Assembly (NCBI GenBank): GCA_050084985.1
Contig: JBITNC010000001.1
Coordinates: 100,192,001 to 100,256,000, forward strand
Length of the DNA: 64,000 nucleotides
Direction: 5' to 3'
Source of the DNA: Nageia nagi
Taxonomy: Eukaryota; Pinophyta
Both the position numbers and the translations under genes were made by a program. The notes under the pieces were generated by a model. The model made no database searches. It had not been told where the DNA came from and worked only from the letters and a program-made list of their open reading frames with translations. This document shows, one piece after another, positions 12,142-24,000 of this stretch. The stretch's first letter is position 1. The number at the start of each line of letters is the position of its first letter.

Positions 12142-14440
12142 CAATAACCCTATCTCTGTAAGTGATATGATTTTGGTCAAAAATGGTCTTCAAGCTATTG
12201 AAGACCACAATATTGGTTTTGTCGAGATTAACCATCAAGTCCTATCTAGTGTTTAACAAATCAAGGGTATCCATCAAACATTGAAGACCCTCTGCTATGT
12301 GTGAGAGTAGTACAATATCATCAGCAAAGAGGAGGATGGGAACAAGAGTGTTGTGGAGAAGACACCCGATGTTGATGATGAAGGTCTCAAGTATAAGTGA
12401 CTCTAACTCATTAATATAGAGACCAAAGAGAGTCGAAGAAAGTGGGCAACTCTGCTTCACCCCAATGGTGCTATGAATCGTGTTAGATAGGTCTTTTGCA
12501 GTACGTACTCTCCCTGAAACCAACTCGTATAGAGTCAATATGGCTGTAAGGCCTAGCTCGAGAATCCCCAATCATCTAAGTATACCCATGAGTCTGTGGC
12601 ATGAGACAGTATCAAAAGCCTTCCTAAAATCTATAAAGCAACTAAAATTAGGGTCTTCCAAAACTTAGCCTCCTCAATAATCACTCAGAGAGTGAGGATG
12701 TGTTCGATGGTGTGGTGATCTCTGTGGAAACCTACCTATCCTCCTACTTTAAAGCATCTAGCGTCTACCAGCTGAGATGCATAGTCCTCAAGAATGGTGG
12801 CGCAAAGCTTGGTCATAGTGTGGCCAATCATAATGGTGCAGTAATTGCTCAAATCATAAGGGTCACTTATTTTGTGGATGGGGTGGATAATGTTTAGGGT
12901 CCAAGGGATGGGTAAGCTAGTGCAAATGATGGTGTTGAAGAGATGGCAGAGGAAGAGGTGAAGACAGAACTAACATGCTTGAGATATTCGACTTGAAGGT
13001 TTTCAATGTCAGGCACTTTCCTAGAACTAAGTTTATGGATGGCTTTATGGATGAGGGGAGGGGAAAAGAAGTCCAAGAAGGAAGGACGAATGATGATAGG
13101 TGAAGGGGTGTGGTTGGGATCGGTGTAGAGTCGAGAGGCATAAATACTCCAATTCTATAAGGTGATATGGCTAGTGTGGTGTCTTCTAGGTGAGAAAGAG
13201 TGCCAGAAAGATTTGGGCTCATTATGGAGTGTTGAGATGATTTCTTATCATCTTTTGGCCAAGAAGTGGTGCTTCTTAGTTCGCAAGAGCTGACGATATG
13301 AGCAATGTAGGGAATGGATGACATGAGCAGGTTTTGCGAAGGCGATGGCTTGTTTGAGTTGGCGATGGCTAGATTTACATTCCACATCGAACCATTGGTT
13401 CATCGAGGAATGGCCAGGACATCAGGGGCGGGATGGGGGGTGTATGGTGTGAGGGAAAATCTGCAAGACAATGGATTATAGGTTATTGGAAAGGAAAAGT
13501 GTCTGATCATTGATGGAGGAGAAAGAGTGAATGCGAGGAAGTTTTTATTTCAGGGCAAGATCCTAGTCAAAGTGGATGACTGTAGAAGGTGTGTGAGGGA
13601 TGGGGTGATGGGTTGATAGGGGTGACAAGGGGGGAGTTTGTGAGCGAAAGTGTCAAGTAGGCATGGTCAGCGAGGGGGAGAAAAGGGGCTACACGTAAGG
13701 TCTAGCATAGGGAAATAAGTGGGGGGCTAACAAGGATGTAGTCCACAACATTGGACCCACCTACATGAGGGAAAGATGTGTGGTGACCAAATTGGGGGAA
13801 ATGAGCAATACCATTCAGAATGACGAGGTCATGGGTCTCTCCAAGCTCAAGAAGAGATCTACCATAGGCTAATGTAGGCATAGTATCATTAGATGCTCAT
13901 TGGAATTTAGCATCCCCCTCTGAAACCCTAAGGTGAAGAGGATCTACCTGCTTATCAAAATACTATGTGGAGACTCCTTGTCCTACCATTGGAATCCCCT
14001 ACCAAGATGATGTCCCCTTGTATTGTATATCTATAGATCTTGAGGAAGAGATCCAAGAATGGAGACTCACCCTCTCCATGGATGGTATAATGTGAGGTCA
14101 TTGGAGGGAAATAACATGTTATGAAGAGTCTTCAAAGAGGTGATGGTCTCATGATGGATAACCAAATGTATCATGCATGCGTGTCAATCCCCTCCACCCG
14201 TATCCTATGGTGCAAGCGATCATTGACCAGGAAGGCTACCCCTACTAAGCCATGCTCGTATCTACCTTGATGTGTAGATTGCCTAAAAGTAGAGATCCAA
14301 GACTAACCAATGAAGAGGGGAAGACCCTTGACAGCGCTCTCATGTGTCTCTATGAAAAGAATCAAGTCTATATTATGAATGATGTCGTGAATTGATCTAG
14401 GTGAAGACTAAATCATGTCATTATAGTTCCAAACTGTAAA
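12142..14440 (-). pseudogene. LINE copy 1 ORF2: endonuclease and reverse transcriptase remnants
   Basis: The minus strand begins near 14440 with endonuclease-like sequence and continues into reverse transcriptase. The catalytic FADD motif lies near 12310-12350 within LLFADDIVLLS. Long open pieces at 12917-13387 and 12242-12571 are fragments of one former frame. The 3' remainder of ORF2 lies beyond Copia A at 1838-3330. Confidence 0.8.
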
Positions 14441-15232
14441 TGTGAGCATTATAGGGGTAGCACGTTGGCATCATTGTGGAGGTTTGGGGTGGACCCAACC
14501 TGGAGGGGGGGTGTCATAGATGACTTCCCTGCAATCTCAAATACAGCCCATTTGTTATCTTTCCTGGTCATTGCTACCAATGCTCTAGCTTTTTGGAGCT
14601 CATCAACGTAGATGCAAGTGAGATCGACATCCAAGTAGATCTTAGTAGAGAGAGAATAATTTATTTTTTGCTCTAAGGGCTTGAAGATGATTTATTGATA
14701 AATGAAAGTGGATGATAAGAGATTCATCCTAGGTGAACCAAGCTTTCAGTACTATGATATTCTACAATTCTAGTGTATCATGAAGAAAATCAAGATTGGC
14801 CTTTTGAGGGTCTTGGGATTTTGGTAGTCCTCTAACTCTCAAATTGAGAGCTTTTAGCTAACGTAATTGTTCTTCTTCAAACTTTACATTCACCATGAGA
14901 TCTACAAGTGGGGAAGTTTACTTGCCTTTAGCTACTTGTACCCAAGAGGTTTGATCCTCCACCTATTTTTGCATTGATTGTTGCTGGGTTGTAGTCACCT
15001 ATATAAATTGTTCCTGGTGAGAAATGATCACAAATTGTTTGATTTTGATCTCGAAGATAGATTCATGAAGCTGTTGTATTTGGTGGATTTTATCAGTAGA
15101 AGGGGTTTGGACTATGTCTATGTTTTTGAGTATATTTTCCTATTCTTGCACTTGAGCTTGTAGAGTAGTAATAAGAGCCTTTTGTTCGGAGTTTGTTGCC
15201 ATGAGGGAGGTCATCAACTTAGTTAAATTATG
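14441..15232 (-). pseudogene. LINE copy 1 ORF1 remnant
   Basis: On the minus strand it begins with a Gln-rich, coiled-coil-like stretch that includes KALITTLQAQVQ. It continues through LNLRVRGLPKSQDPQ, typical of the RNA-binding part of L1 ORF1, and TKIYLDVDLTCIYVDELQKA, which matches plant LINE ORF1 C-termini. In-frame stops show decay. ORF1 proteins coat LINE RNA. Confidence 0.7.
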
Positions 15233-15486
15233 AAGACAATTGAAGAGGCAACGATTGAATATTTATCTTGTTGCATTATCATTGTTGGTAGCCATTTGTG
15301 CCTCTGCATAGAGTTTCCAATACTTGGCAGATGTAGGGAAAACAACAAGCAGTTGTTCATAAATGGGTTCTACCTTAGAAATAGGCCTTTGCTAGGTTGC
15401 ACTAATAAGTATATCCCAAGCATCCACATTAAAGAGATCAGCATTAAGTTTCTCTCTTGTTGTCTTCTCCTGCTCAATTGGGGTAG
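15233..15486 (-). pseudogene. fragment of CSTF77 (cleavage stimulation factor 77 kDa subunit)
   Basis: The minus strand, starting after a splice-acceptor-like TTTTGCTCATTTTAG, reads a frame with PIYEQLLVVFPTSAKYWKLY, EAQMATNNDNATR and IFNRCLFNCLH. This resembles the N-terminal HAT-repeat region of plant CstF77/Rna14, a pre-mRNA cleavage and polyadenylation factor. Two stops interrupt it: one after ISAT and one in place of a Gln after NDNATR. The match breaks abruptly where LINE ORF1 sequence begins. It is a dead exon-like fragment. Whether it came from genomic DNA (an acceptor is retained) or was joined to LINE RNA is open. Confidence 0.75.
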
Positions 15487-16130
15487 CCTAAAATGAGCAA
15501 AAATATCTGTGAGAGTTGTCATGGTATCCACAACTGTTTGACCACAAACAGGCTAACAGATAGAGGAAGCATGCAAAGTGTTTGACAAAATATCCCAAGG
15601 ACATATCCTCTAGGAGAATCCCCCGAATTTGCCAAATTGGATAGGGCGAAGCTGAGGTTGGGCAGAGCTACTCTCCATGGGGAAGACTTCTACCTTGGCC
15701 ATCACATGTGGCGAAGCTGAGGTTGGGCAGAGCTAGAAAATGTTATGTGAATTGATCTAAGAATTGTTTTACCAAATGCAAGCCTAGTGGGGAGGGCTAT
15801 GTCCATGCAGCCGAGAGGGAGGGCTACGTCCGTGCAGCCAAGAGGAGCAGAGTGTTACATCTGCACAGTCGTAAGGAGCGAAGCCAGACAAGGAACCGTG
15901 AAAGGAGCTAGGAGAGTAGCCACGCGGGGAGCACGCAGGATGAGTGCACGGACAGGCGCAAGTGGATAACGCGGAGAGACAAAAATTTTGTGAAGATGAA
16001 AAACAAAGAAAAATTTTGCTAAAGGGAACCCACTTTTGAAGTTGAGGGGCAATGATACACCATTAAAAAGTTTATGAAAAATCCTTTCCAACGAATGGTC
16101 ACATGTTCTTTTGAAGATGGCTCATCTATT
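15487..16130. other. intergenic stretch with short G/C-rich repeats
   Basis: A 26-base phrase (GGCGAAGCTGAGGTTGGGCA...) occurs twice, 65 bases apart (from about 15645 and 15710). Around 15780-15960 a phrase like GAGGGCTACGTCCGTGCAGC is repeated. Base composition is richer in G/C than the neighbours, like the leader of element C. No gene is recognised. Confidence 0.5.
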
Positions 16131-16207
16131 TTTTTAAGTTTCAAATTATACCCAACCTCATAAAATCATAAAATGTAAAGGTGAAATGCTTTAAACTCCC
16201 GATTGCA

Positions 16208-16420
16208 TGTCTCATGGCCCTGATCCAATTGCATATTTTATCATATCAGCTTGGTTGCATGGATATCTGATGCCATATCAGTTGTATCCATATGTGATGT
16301 TGAACCAATTACAAAATATTTGATGTTGAAATAGTCGCATAGAATCTAGATGTGTTGTTGAATTGGATGCGAAGTGTTTTATGTCAAACCTGATACAAAA
16401 CATTTGGTGTTGAGTTGGTT
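16208..16420. repeat. degenerate minisatellite
   Basis: Phrases such as TGATGTTGAACCAATTACAAA and GTGTTGTTGAATTGGATGC recur about every 35 bases with many changes. No coding sense is seen. Confidence 0.5.
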
Positions 16421-18600
16421 ACAAAAAAATTCACCAGTTTTTTACATCTTTTTTAAGAAAAAAAATATGTCAACCTATTTATCATATCACCATAATTTCT
16501 AAACAAGTTTCTAGAAGATTCATCAAGATTTTATATATCAATTTAAGAGGTCTAAAAACTTTACCCTAATTGATATTGCCTATGTAATATCTCTGATAGA
16601 TGGTTTTCTATACATCATACTACAATAACAATCTCTTAACACCACCTATCTAAGAATCAATTATGCTTTGATATCCAAAGCTACAAATCTAAAAGATGTC
16701 AAGCATATAGAGTTGGATCATTGAATATCTTTACTACTTCATCTCAAATCCAATCCAATCCTCCATACACAATCATATCTTGAGGATTGCTTCTCTATAT
16801 CAAATGCATCCTTCCTTGGTGTTAGTCAAGTAACCTTGATAAATGTCTTGCACCTATAATAGCAGTTTTATATTTACTGCATTTCTTTATTATAAATCAT
16901 TATTTATATTCTCCAAAGACAACATATACGCAAACTTTGCAATATGGAACCAAAGCTTGAATAGCATTTCATATTCATTTGCTCCATCTACCATGAAATT
17001 TGAGGTCAATTCCATTGTTTATTTGGAAGTTCCCACACCTTTAAATCGTGGATAAATTACAAAAATCAAAAATGTATTTCACTCTACATCAAAAAAACAC
17101 CTACCTTAAATAAAAACTGATCATCAATAAATCCCAGCAACAAAACAAGCTCCATAATTATCACATCATTTTTTTTTCAACTAGAAGCAGCACGAACCAA
17201 AAATGAAGACTCTAAAAGGAATATCCTCAACACATTACTATTTTTTGTTATCCATAAACATTAATATCAAATTTCAATTTCTCTATAAAAAATTCTGTAT
17301 ATCAGTTTTTAGTAATGATATAGTATACAAACTATATATAATTAAATTTTTAAAATTTTGAAAGCTAAAATTCATCACCAACAGAACTCAATGATTTATT
17401 TTTAATTTAATGCTGAAACAAACATAAGCTGTTTCTAAAAGAACTAAATCAAGATGCAATATCAACAACCTTGATCAAATATCTTTATAACTTTCAAAGA
17501 CAAACAAATTATTTTTATAAGAGGTCAATCAAGATAACATATAACAGCTTAAATCAACTATTTGTATAACTTCAAAACAAACATCATCCTGTAAAGAAAA
17601 AACAAGAAAATTATTTTTCTAAGGCCACCAAGACACTGATACCAAATAATTACCGTGAAACATTCGATTGAAAATTCTTATTTTAGACTCAAAATATATA
17701 GATAGAAAAAACTTTTTCATGGAACAATCGTACATCCTCTTATCAACAATTTCACCATTATTATGAAAAAAATGTCATAACAAATATCATGGTTCTGAAT
17801 AATTTCAAGAGGAGATAAACTTCCCATATTTTGAATGGCCATGGTGACAAAAGATCACAGCTTTCCTTCTCAAATCATGAATTCAGTAACTGTGGATCCA
17901 ACTTGGCCGTGATTAAACCACCATATTTCTATTCCTCTTCAAATCCTGAAATCAGTAACACTGGTGGATCCAGCTTGGAGGTGATTAAATCAACATTTCT
18001 GTTCTCGGCTACAATATGCAAGCTCACTCATAAAATAAACAAGTAGGATCATTGTCCAATGAATGCTTATTTCTTCTATTTCTCAAGAGCTGTTTATCTT
18101 GTTAATATAACGGATAGGTTTACCTACAAACTTCCCCAATTTGTCTGACAGACTTTCGCATTTTCTAAGTCAAGAACAACATTACATTTTCAGATCTGAT
18201 GCCGATGAAGTATTGATTTACCACAAGGAATCTTATTTTGTACACCTCAATAATTTTTGTGCATTTGGCATTCTCGGACTCGTAAATTTTTAAACATGAA
18301 CGGAAACGCAGCAAAAATTATATAATCAGGAATTGATTATCCTCGTGCAAATGCGACCACCGACATAGAAATAACATATAAACCATCTACATTTACGTTC
18401 TTCGGTATCTCCAGTGCAGTTTGGACATAAAACTTACACCTGAGATTGAAAGACAATCTCTTCAGACTATAAAATCAACTTAAATTACAATAAACAAAGC
18501 TTGGGTTCGACTTGCGTGACTCAACGTCTGTTCATATAATGCATTGAAATTGTTTTTCTCGCGAATCAATTAATCAGAATCATCAATAGGTTGTACATAA
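16421..18600. other. AT-rich region downstream of PRP19
   Basis: No gene is supported here. Within it, 17860-18005 is an imperfect direct repeat of about 70 bases (phrases GGATCCAACTTGG and GGATCCAGCTTGG, each followed by TGATTAAA). Confidence 0.5.
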
Positions 18601-18886
18601 CTACAAATTTTAGAAGTCAATATAAATGCACATTTCAAGTACATGCTTGCAAATGCTGGGATACGTAAATTCATAACAAGAATAAACTTAATTGTCAAAA
18701 TTTATAATTTCAATAATTTTGATTCTTCACAAACTAAAGATTGGTCACATAAAATGCTCAATTGAATGACTTGCCAACAAAAAATTCCCTAATATTTCAG
18801 TAACAGAATTATCACGCCTTGTATATTATCGACTCTTCAGAGCTTCCTCAAAAAGTCTGGTCAACATGAAGGCAACACTCATGGCA
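18601..18886 (-). other. PRP19 3' untranslated region and flank
   Basis: Sequence directly after the PRP19 stop codon on the minus strand. It is AT-rich with no open frame and no canonical AATAAA nearby, so the poly(A) site cannot be placed. Confidence 0.4.
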
Positions 18887-18996
18887 TTATGCTTCAATGG
18901 CTGAATTTGGTGAACCAAATATTCTAAGGTTCCTATCTCCCGTTCCAACAGCCAAATATTTGGCGTCAGGTCCAAATCGAACACACACAATTTTCC
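18887..18996 (-). CDS. PRP19: PRP19 terminal coding exon 18
   Basis: Acceptor TTTTCAG. Encodes residues 488-523 ([18 protein letters not shown], then DRNLRIFG) and stop TAA at 18887-18889. DRNLRIFG near the end is the conserved last WD40 strand. Confidence 0.95.
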
Positions 18997-21052
18997 CTGA
19001 AAACAACCAAAATATTAAGAAAAACAAAAATGAGCATCATGTATACTTCATATGTAGAATCAACATGCACAAACGATACTGACTCCAAATTCATGCGCAT
19101 CACTTCAAACATGGTATATTGAACATTCACAAGCACGGGTGCTTGCATTAAGAGGGAGAAAGATGGAGACCTGTGCCCGACAAGTCCGGGAATGTTTTAA
19201 TAGAATTCCATTCTTGCTTCACACTGGCAACTTGATACACCCTGAATAGAAAGACAAATTGAAAACATTATGAGACTTCAATCAAAAATCCAAACACATA
19301 CAGAAAATCTAAAGCTTTGAGCACCCTTTATCAAATTCCAACCCTCTCTTATTTTTCTATGTTCTGTTGCTAGTCTTGCTAAAAGTTAGCAGATCAAACC
19401 TTATGTCTGAACCCCCTAGCGCAAGGTAGCTTCCACTCTGATCAAATTCAACTGCAGAAAAAGATATGTTATTTTATATGGAATAGAATGTTCAGCAAAA
19501 ATTGTAACTACAAGTGTGATCAGTCTCCTACATAATCAAGTATATGCATAAAACCCTAAAACAAAATATTCAACCTATGTTAAAACCAAAAAATAAGGCC
19601 ATTTCAACCCATGGATTAATAAACCTGTATTTGTTGGGGTATTTGAATCATAAGGAGCGAAGGAACGGAAGTTCTTCAGCTTACGCAAATCCCACAATTT
19701 AACACCATCATATCCTGCTGTCTGCAAAGCATTATTGACTAAATCACGTCAGCATGAAGGACATTAAAATCTACCTCCAGCTAAAATACAAAGCAAGACA
19801 ACATACGGCAAGATACCCAAAACCAGAAATCTGTGTGATATAAGATGAGATGGCCTTCATTGTTCTTCCGGCCAATGGTGTGTTGGTTTTAGTAAAATGT
19901 ATCTATTTGTACAGAACACTTTACTGTCAGTCTGATCACATCCAATAGGATCAACAGGATATCGCAAGTTCTATTTGCATTTACTAGAAGATTAATTTTT
20001 ATGAAAGTAAATTATAAAAAGAAAGCCACTGAATGCCAGTAATATGACAACAATTAGGATATTTCCAGTTCCTCAAAAGAGACTCAGATCTTACTATTAT
20101 AATACATTATCAAATAGAGTGCCTTATGCTGTCGAAAAAACCAACCTTTTCAAAAAAAACATGTTGCATGAAAAAACTCCAAAACATCTGTCATTGATGC
20201 AGAAAGTAGGCAAAAAATCTCCTTGGCCAGTAAATGTATCAGTTTGTACTAACATGTACCCTAAAATTGTAAATCACAGGCCATATGAAACATCCTCCTC
20301 CAAATCAAAACTTTCTGGTGTGGAATTTAAAATTGTTTTGTAACTCCTTAGCCTTCAAGCCTTTTGAAAAAGCTTGTAGTAAATTGGATACTGATTATTT
20401 AAGGTTGAGATGCTCAACTGCACAAAGTATATAATTTTTCCCTTACTTCAAAAAAATCAAACAGTCCGTAAGCTTTTCTTGTATATTGTAGATTATGTCA
20501 GTATCAATATCTAACAACCACAGAACTATTTAAGCAAAGATTAACATACTAATTCTCTGCAAAACAAATCCAGACAGATATCAAAAACCATGAAAGTGAA
20601 GTTTCAGTATCTAAAGAAATATTGAAAAACCTAGAGTTATGTTATATTGACTCAGTAGAAGTTAGTCTTCAGATGCAGGTCAACGCTTCAAGGAAAGGAA
20701 TATTCCAAACCATTTGAATAACGTCACAGAACTCTCTAAAAGGACTCTCCTCTGCATGCTTTGTGAAAAGGCAAAGTCTACAATAACCAAAAAAAGAGTC
20801 GCTGGACACTCAAAATTCCTGTGAATTACAAAGTTATTCCTGCATAATGTCCCCAACGGGTTAACGCATTGGTAAAATGCTTTGATTAAGCTCTGAAAGG
20901 TTCCCAGTTTGAATCTCTCTGGTTATTCATTTACGTCATACCGTGGCTACCGTTGGGCTTTCTGTCCATAGCCGCCAGGTGGATGGAGGAGACATTAAAA
21001 GTTTAACCAGCTGACGACCGTGAAAGGGTTCCCTCACAATTAAACCCAAAAC

Positions 21053-21086
<34 letters not shown>

Positions 21087-24000
21087 GTTCCTGCATAATT
21101 ACGGGTGTGCCAGATGCAAAAGAACAAAAAAAAAACACTAGAACAAGCTGGAAACTCGAGATATTCTATAAGACATACGTATATCATTCTTTTATGAATC
21201 GTTTTGTTCATATGTTATATTGTTTAGAAAAAGGTTTGTTAGATTTTCATGTGTTTTTACACACAAAAACCATAGAGATAAATTTAATAAAGTTGTTATG
21301 CAAAGAAACTTACGTTTGCATTTGTTACTAACTTTATTTAGTGTTTGAAAATGGGGGAAAGTTACTTTAAGTTCTATGAAGGGAAAGGGGAAGAAATAAC
21401 TATATATTATGTATCCCACATGTAAAAGGTTAAAGGGCAAATGCCAAATACAAACTATACATACCCTATAAACATTAGCATAAGGTGTTCAGGGATGAGA
21501 AGAAGATTGTGGCCACATATTGGAACATTTCTTGGCCAAGTGCAGCATCCATACTGCTCTAGGATTTTTAGGCCACACATCTAACCATACTGTCATGATT
21601 CAAATTCATCTCGAACTTTGAAACCATTGTTGTTTCAGACATGGCAAAAGAACTCATCAAAAACTTGGCATACGCTCAGCAACAGAGAAGTAAAGACTTT
21701 GGAAATTTACAAAAAAACAAGTTATTCACCTATCATCCTCATTGTGTTAGTGTCGCTGGACCCATCATTTGGATTCAGATCACTTTCCTTAACTCTTGAT
21801 TTGAAAAGTCTTTTCAAGACTTGCAAAAGTCTTTATATCGTACCCTTCTCAGGGAAGTTTTTGTAGTCTTTTTACTCTTCATAAAATTCATTAACAGGAT
21901 TTGCTGGTTCTTTCCAGTTTGTTTAAAATACTGTTAGATTTAATTTCCATCGCAATCTCTAATAAAAAAAGGTTTACACTAATTTACTTTCTGCTTGGTT
22001 TGAGACATTTCGATTTCCAAGGGTTCCTATATATCTAGATGTAATAGACTGGACAAAATAACACAAGAATATTGCAAAAATAACAACCAAACCAAACAAA
22101 TTACTAACTCTGATTTTTTTGACACAGAAAATGCAGAAGAATGATTTTATTCACAGCCAAAGGCCACACAGTCCAGATCTATTCAGAACAATAGATGAGA
22201 GTGAAAAAACAGTCTTTTCACCATACAAACTCCAGATCTGGTCCAAAGGACCAAAGGCTTGGCTAGAAATGGCCAAGATCTGATACCGAAGAAAAACTAG
22301 GTCTCTCCAAGACTGATGTAATCTTTGCACAGCAAAGAAACCCCTCTAGGGAATAATCTTAAAACCTTGGAGTGAGGTATTGTAGATCTGATCTCTCCAA
22401 ATGATTTGTCCAATGAAGCACCAATGCAAACTCTGTATGAATTTGCCCTAAGGAATATGTGAGCTTTTGGGTTACAATGGAATTGAAACCACAAAGCCTT
22501 TGAGAGGTTGGAGTGCTCTTATGATTCCTTCTCCTGAAGCTTGTCCGCTCTTCAAGAGCCAAATACAAATTGCTAGCCACAGCAAATTGTTCAAAATGAT
22601 TATCAAAATAATATTCACCAACATGAGTGCAAATGAGCACCTCTTCACATATATATCTTGCAATCATAATCTGCAAATTGATCCTCAACCATCAGATCTG
22701 ATCAATGGTTGGAAATGATTAAGATCTGCTGTTGAAAATGATGAAATCTTGCCTCACACATGTATTAAACACAAATCTCCATCATTAAGGCTAATGTTAG
22801 GGTATAGGAGGCTATAAATAACCTCAATTTGGCTGGCAATGGTCTTTATGCATAATGTCCCACATCCTTTTTTGCAATGTAAATAAATAAATTTTAATGC
22901 TTTTAATATTATGAGTCATCTTTAGCAGTTAATGGTATTTTGGGAAGATAATTTTAGGATAGCAAAGCCACCTTGACAGTCCAAGTAAGTGTGTGTTCCA
23001 TGTGGCAAGTTGGTGTCTTAGCTACCTTAAGTGGAAAAGTCAGCCTAGTGGGCAGTTATAAATTAGCTATACTGCATGCTGGGCAGTTACAAATTAGCTA
23101 TAATGCATGTTGGGCAGTTACAAATCAGAAATCATACCTTTTGGGCGGTTACAAGTCAGAAATAGGGGTTTTTGTGTTAAATATGTTTAATCTATTATCA
23201 GACTCTAAGTTGATCTCAGCCATTAGATCTTGCAGAGATCAATGGCCAGGATAAGCTGTCTTTTGATAAGCCTAAGCATAAAATAGAGGGGGTTTTCAAT
23301 GAGCAGGGTTGGCTGATTTCTGGGAAGAGAGTTTGGAGAGTTTGCTTGCTTTTGGCCTTAGCACTCAGCTAAGGATTTATAGAGGGGTTCCCATCAGAGC
23401 TACTCTGATGGAGGCTTGAGGAGAGGATCCTGAAACTCATACCCAGATTTGTGTTTTGCATGTCAAGTATTTTCATGTGTAACATCAGATATGAAGGGGA
23501 GATTGGTTCATCGGAGCTATTGAGAGCTTACTTGACTTGCATGCTTCACATTCTGATAGCTTATCCATAGATCCATGAGGAGAATGGTTCATTGTGATCA
23601 CAATCATTATTCTTGCTGGGTTAGTCAGAGAAGCTGCTATTCCATGGGTGGAACATCATATCAAAGCACCTATCATTTGTTTGAGGCTGATCTCTACCCA
23701 GCTTGGAATGTGGGCCAGATTTGTGTATATCTGCAGAGATGTTAGGCAGGAACCATTCCCTAGTGGCACGTTGGTCTTGCTGAATGATCAGAACTGCATC
23801 TTAGACAGTTTAATGACCTGGTTCAGAGTTTTTGCATGATAACCTGAGGGTGAATCTACTGCATTGTCTACGGTGTCACAGAGTTGGGCTTTGTTGGAAT
23901 CCTCCCATTATTCTTAACTAGGAGCAACCCCTATTCTTGCACAAACCAGCAAGATATTGATCAGTACTCTGCCTAATACTGGTATGTGGGTATATTAAAG

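Larger units (their letters stand above)
1838..15232 (-). mobile_element. LINE (L1-like non-LTR retrotransposon), copy 1, split by Copia A
   Basis: Read on the minus strand, the 5' part (12142-15232) carries ORF1 and the endonuclease/reverse transcriptase part of ORF2. The 3' part (1838-3330) carries the C-terminal zinc-knuckle region and the 3' tail. The two parts are separated by Copia A, whose CAATA target duplication shows a later insertion. The net LINE length is about 4.6 kb. The coding frames contain many stops and shifts, so the copy is dead. A second copy at 44055-55952 aligns with it along most of its length, which fixes the element limits. No LINE target duplication was found. Confidence 0.85.

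Noticed and set aside
17831-18046. 71-codon frame with internal repeat downstream of PRP19
   Set aside because: The repeat is a 70-base DNA duplication and the translation resembles no protein family; no splice or promoter context.
20044-20343. 99-codon plus-strand frame in the large PRP19 intron
   Set aside because: Isolated, antisense to the gene, with no domain or repeat support.
20849-20935. possible functional tRNA gene
   Set aside because: The box A/B words are present, but the sequence does not fold into a full cloverleaf by eye and belongs to a SINE with its own target duplication.
22100-22850. possible LTR fragment with repeated CAGATCTG words and a CTGATACCG motif resembling a primer site
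   Set aside because: No partner LTR, no target duplication and no coding region were found.
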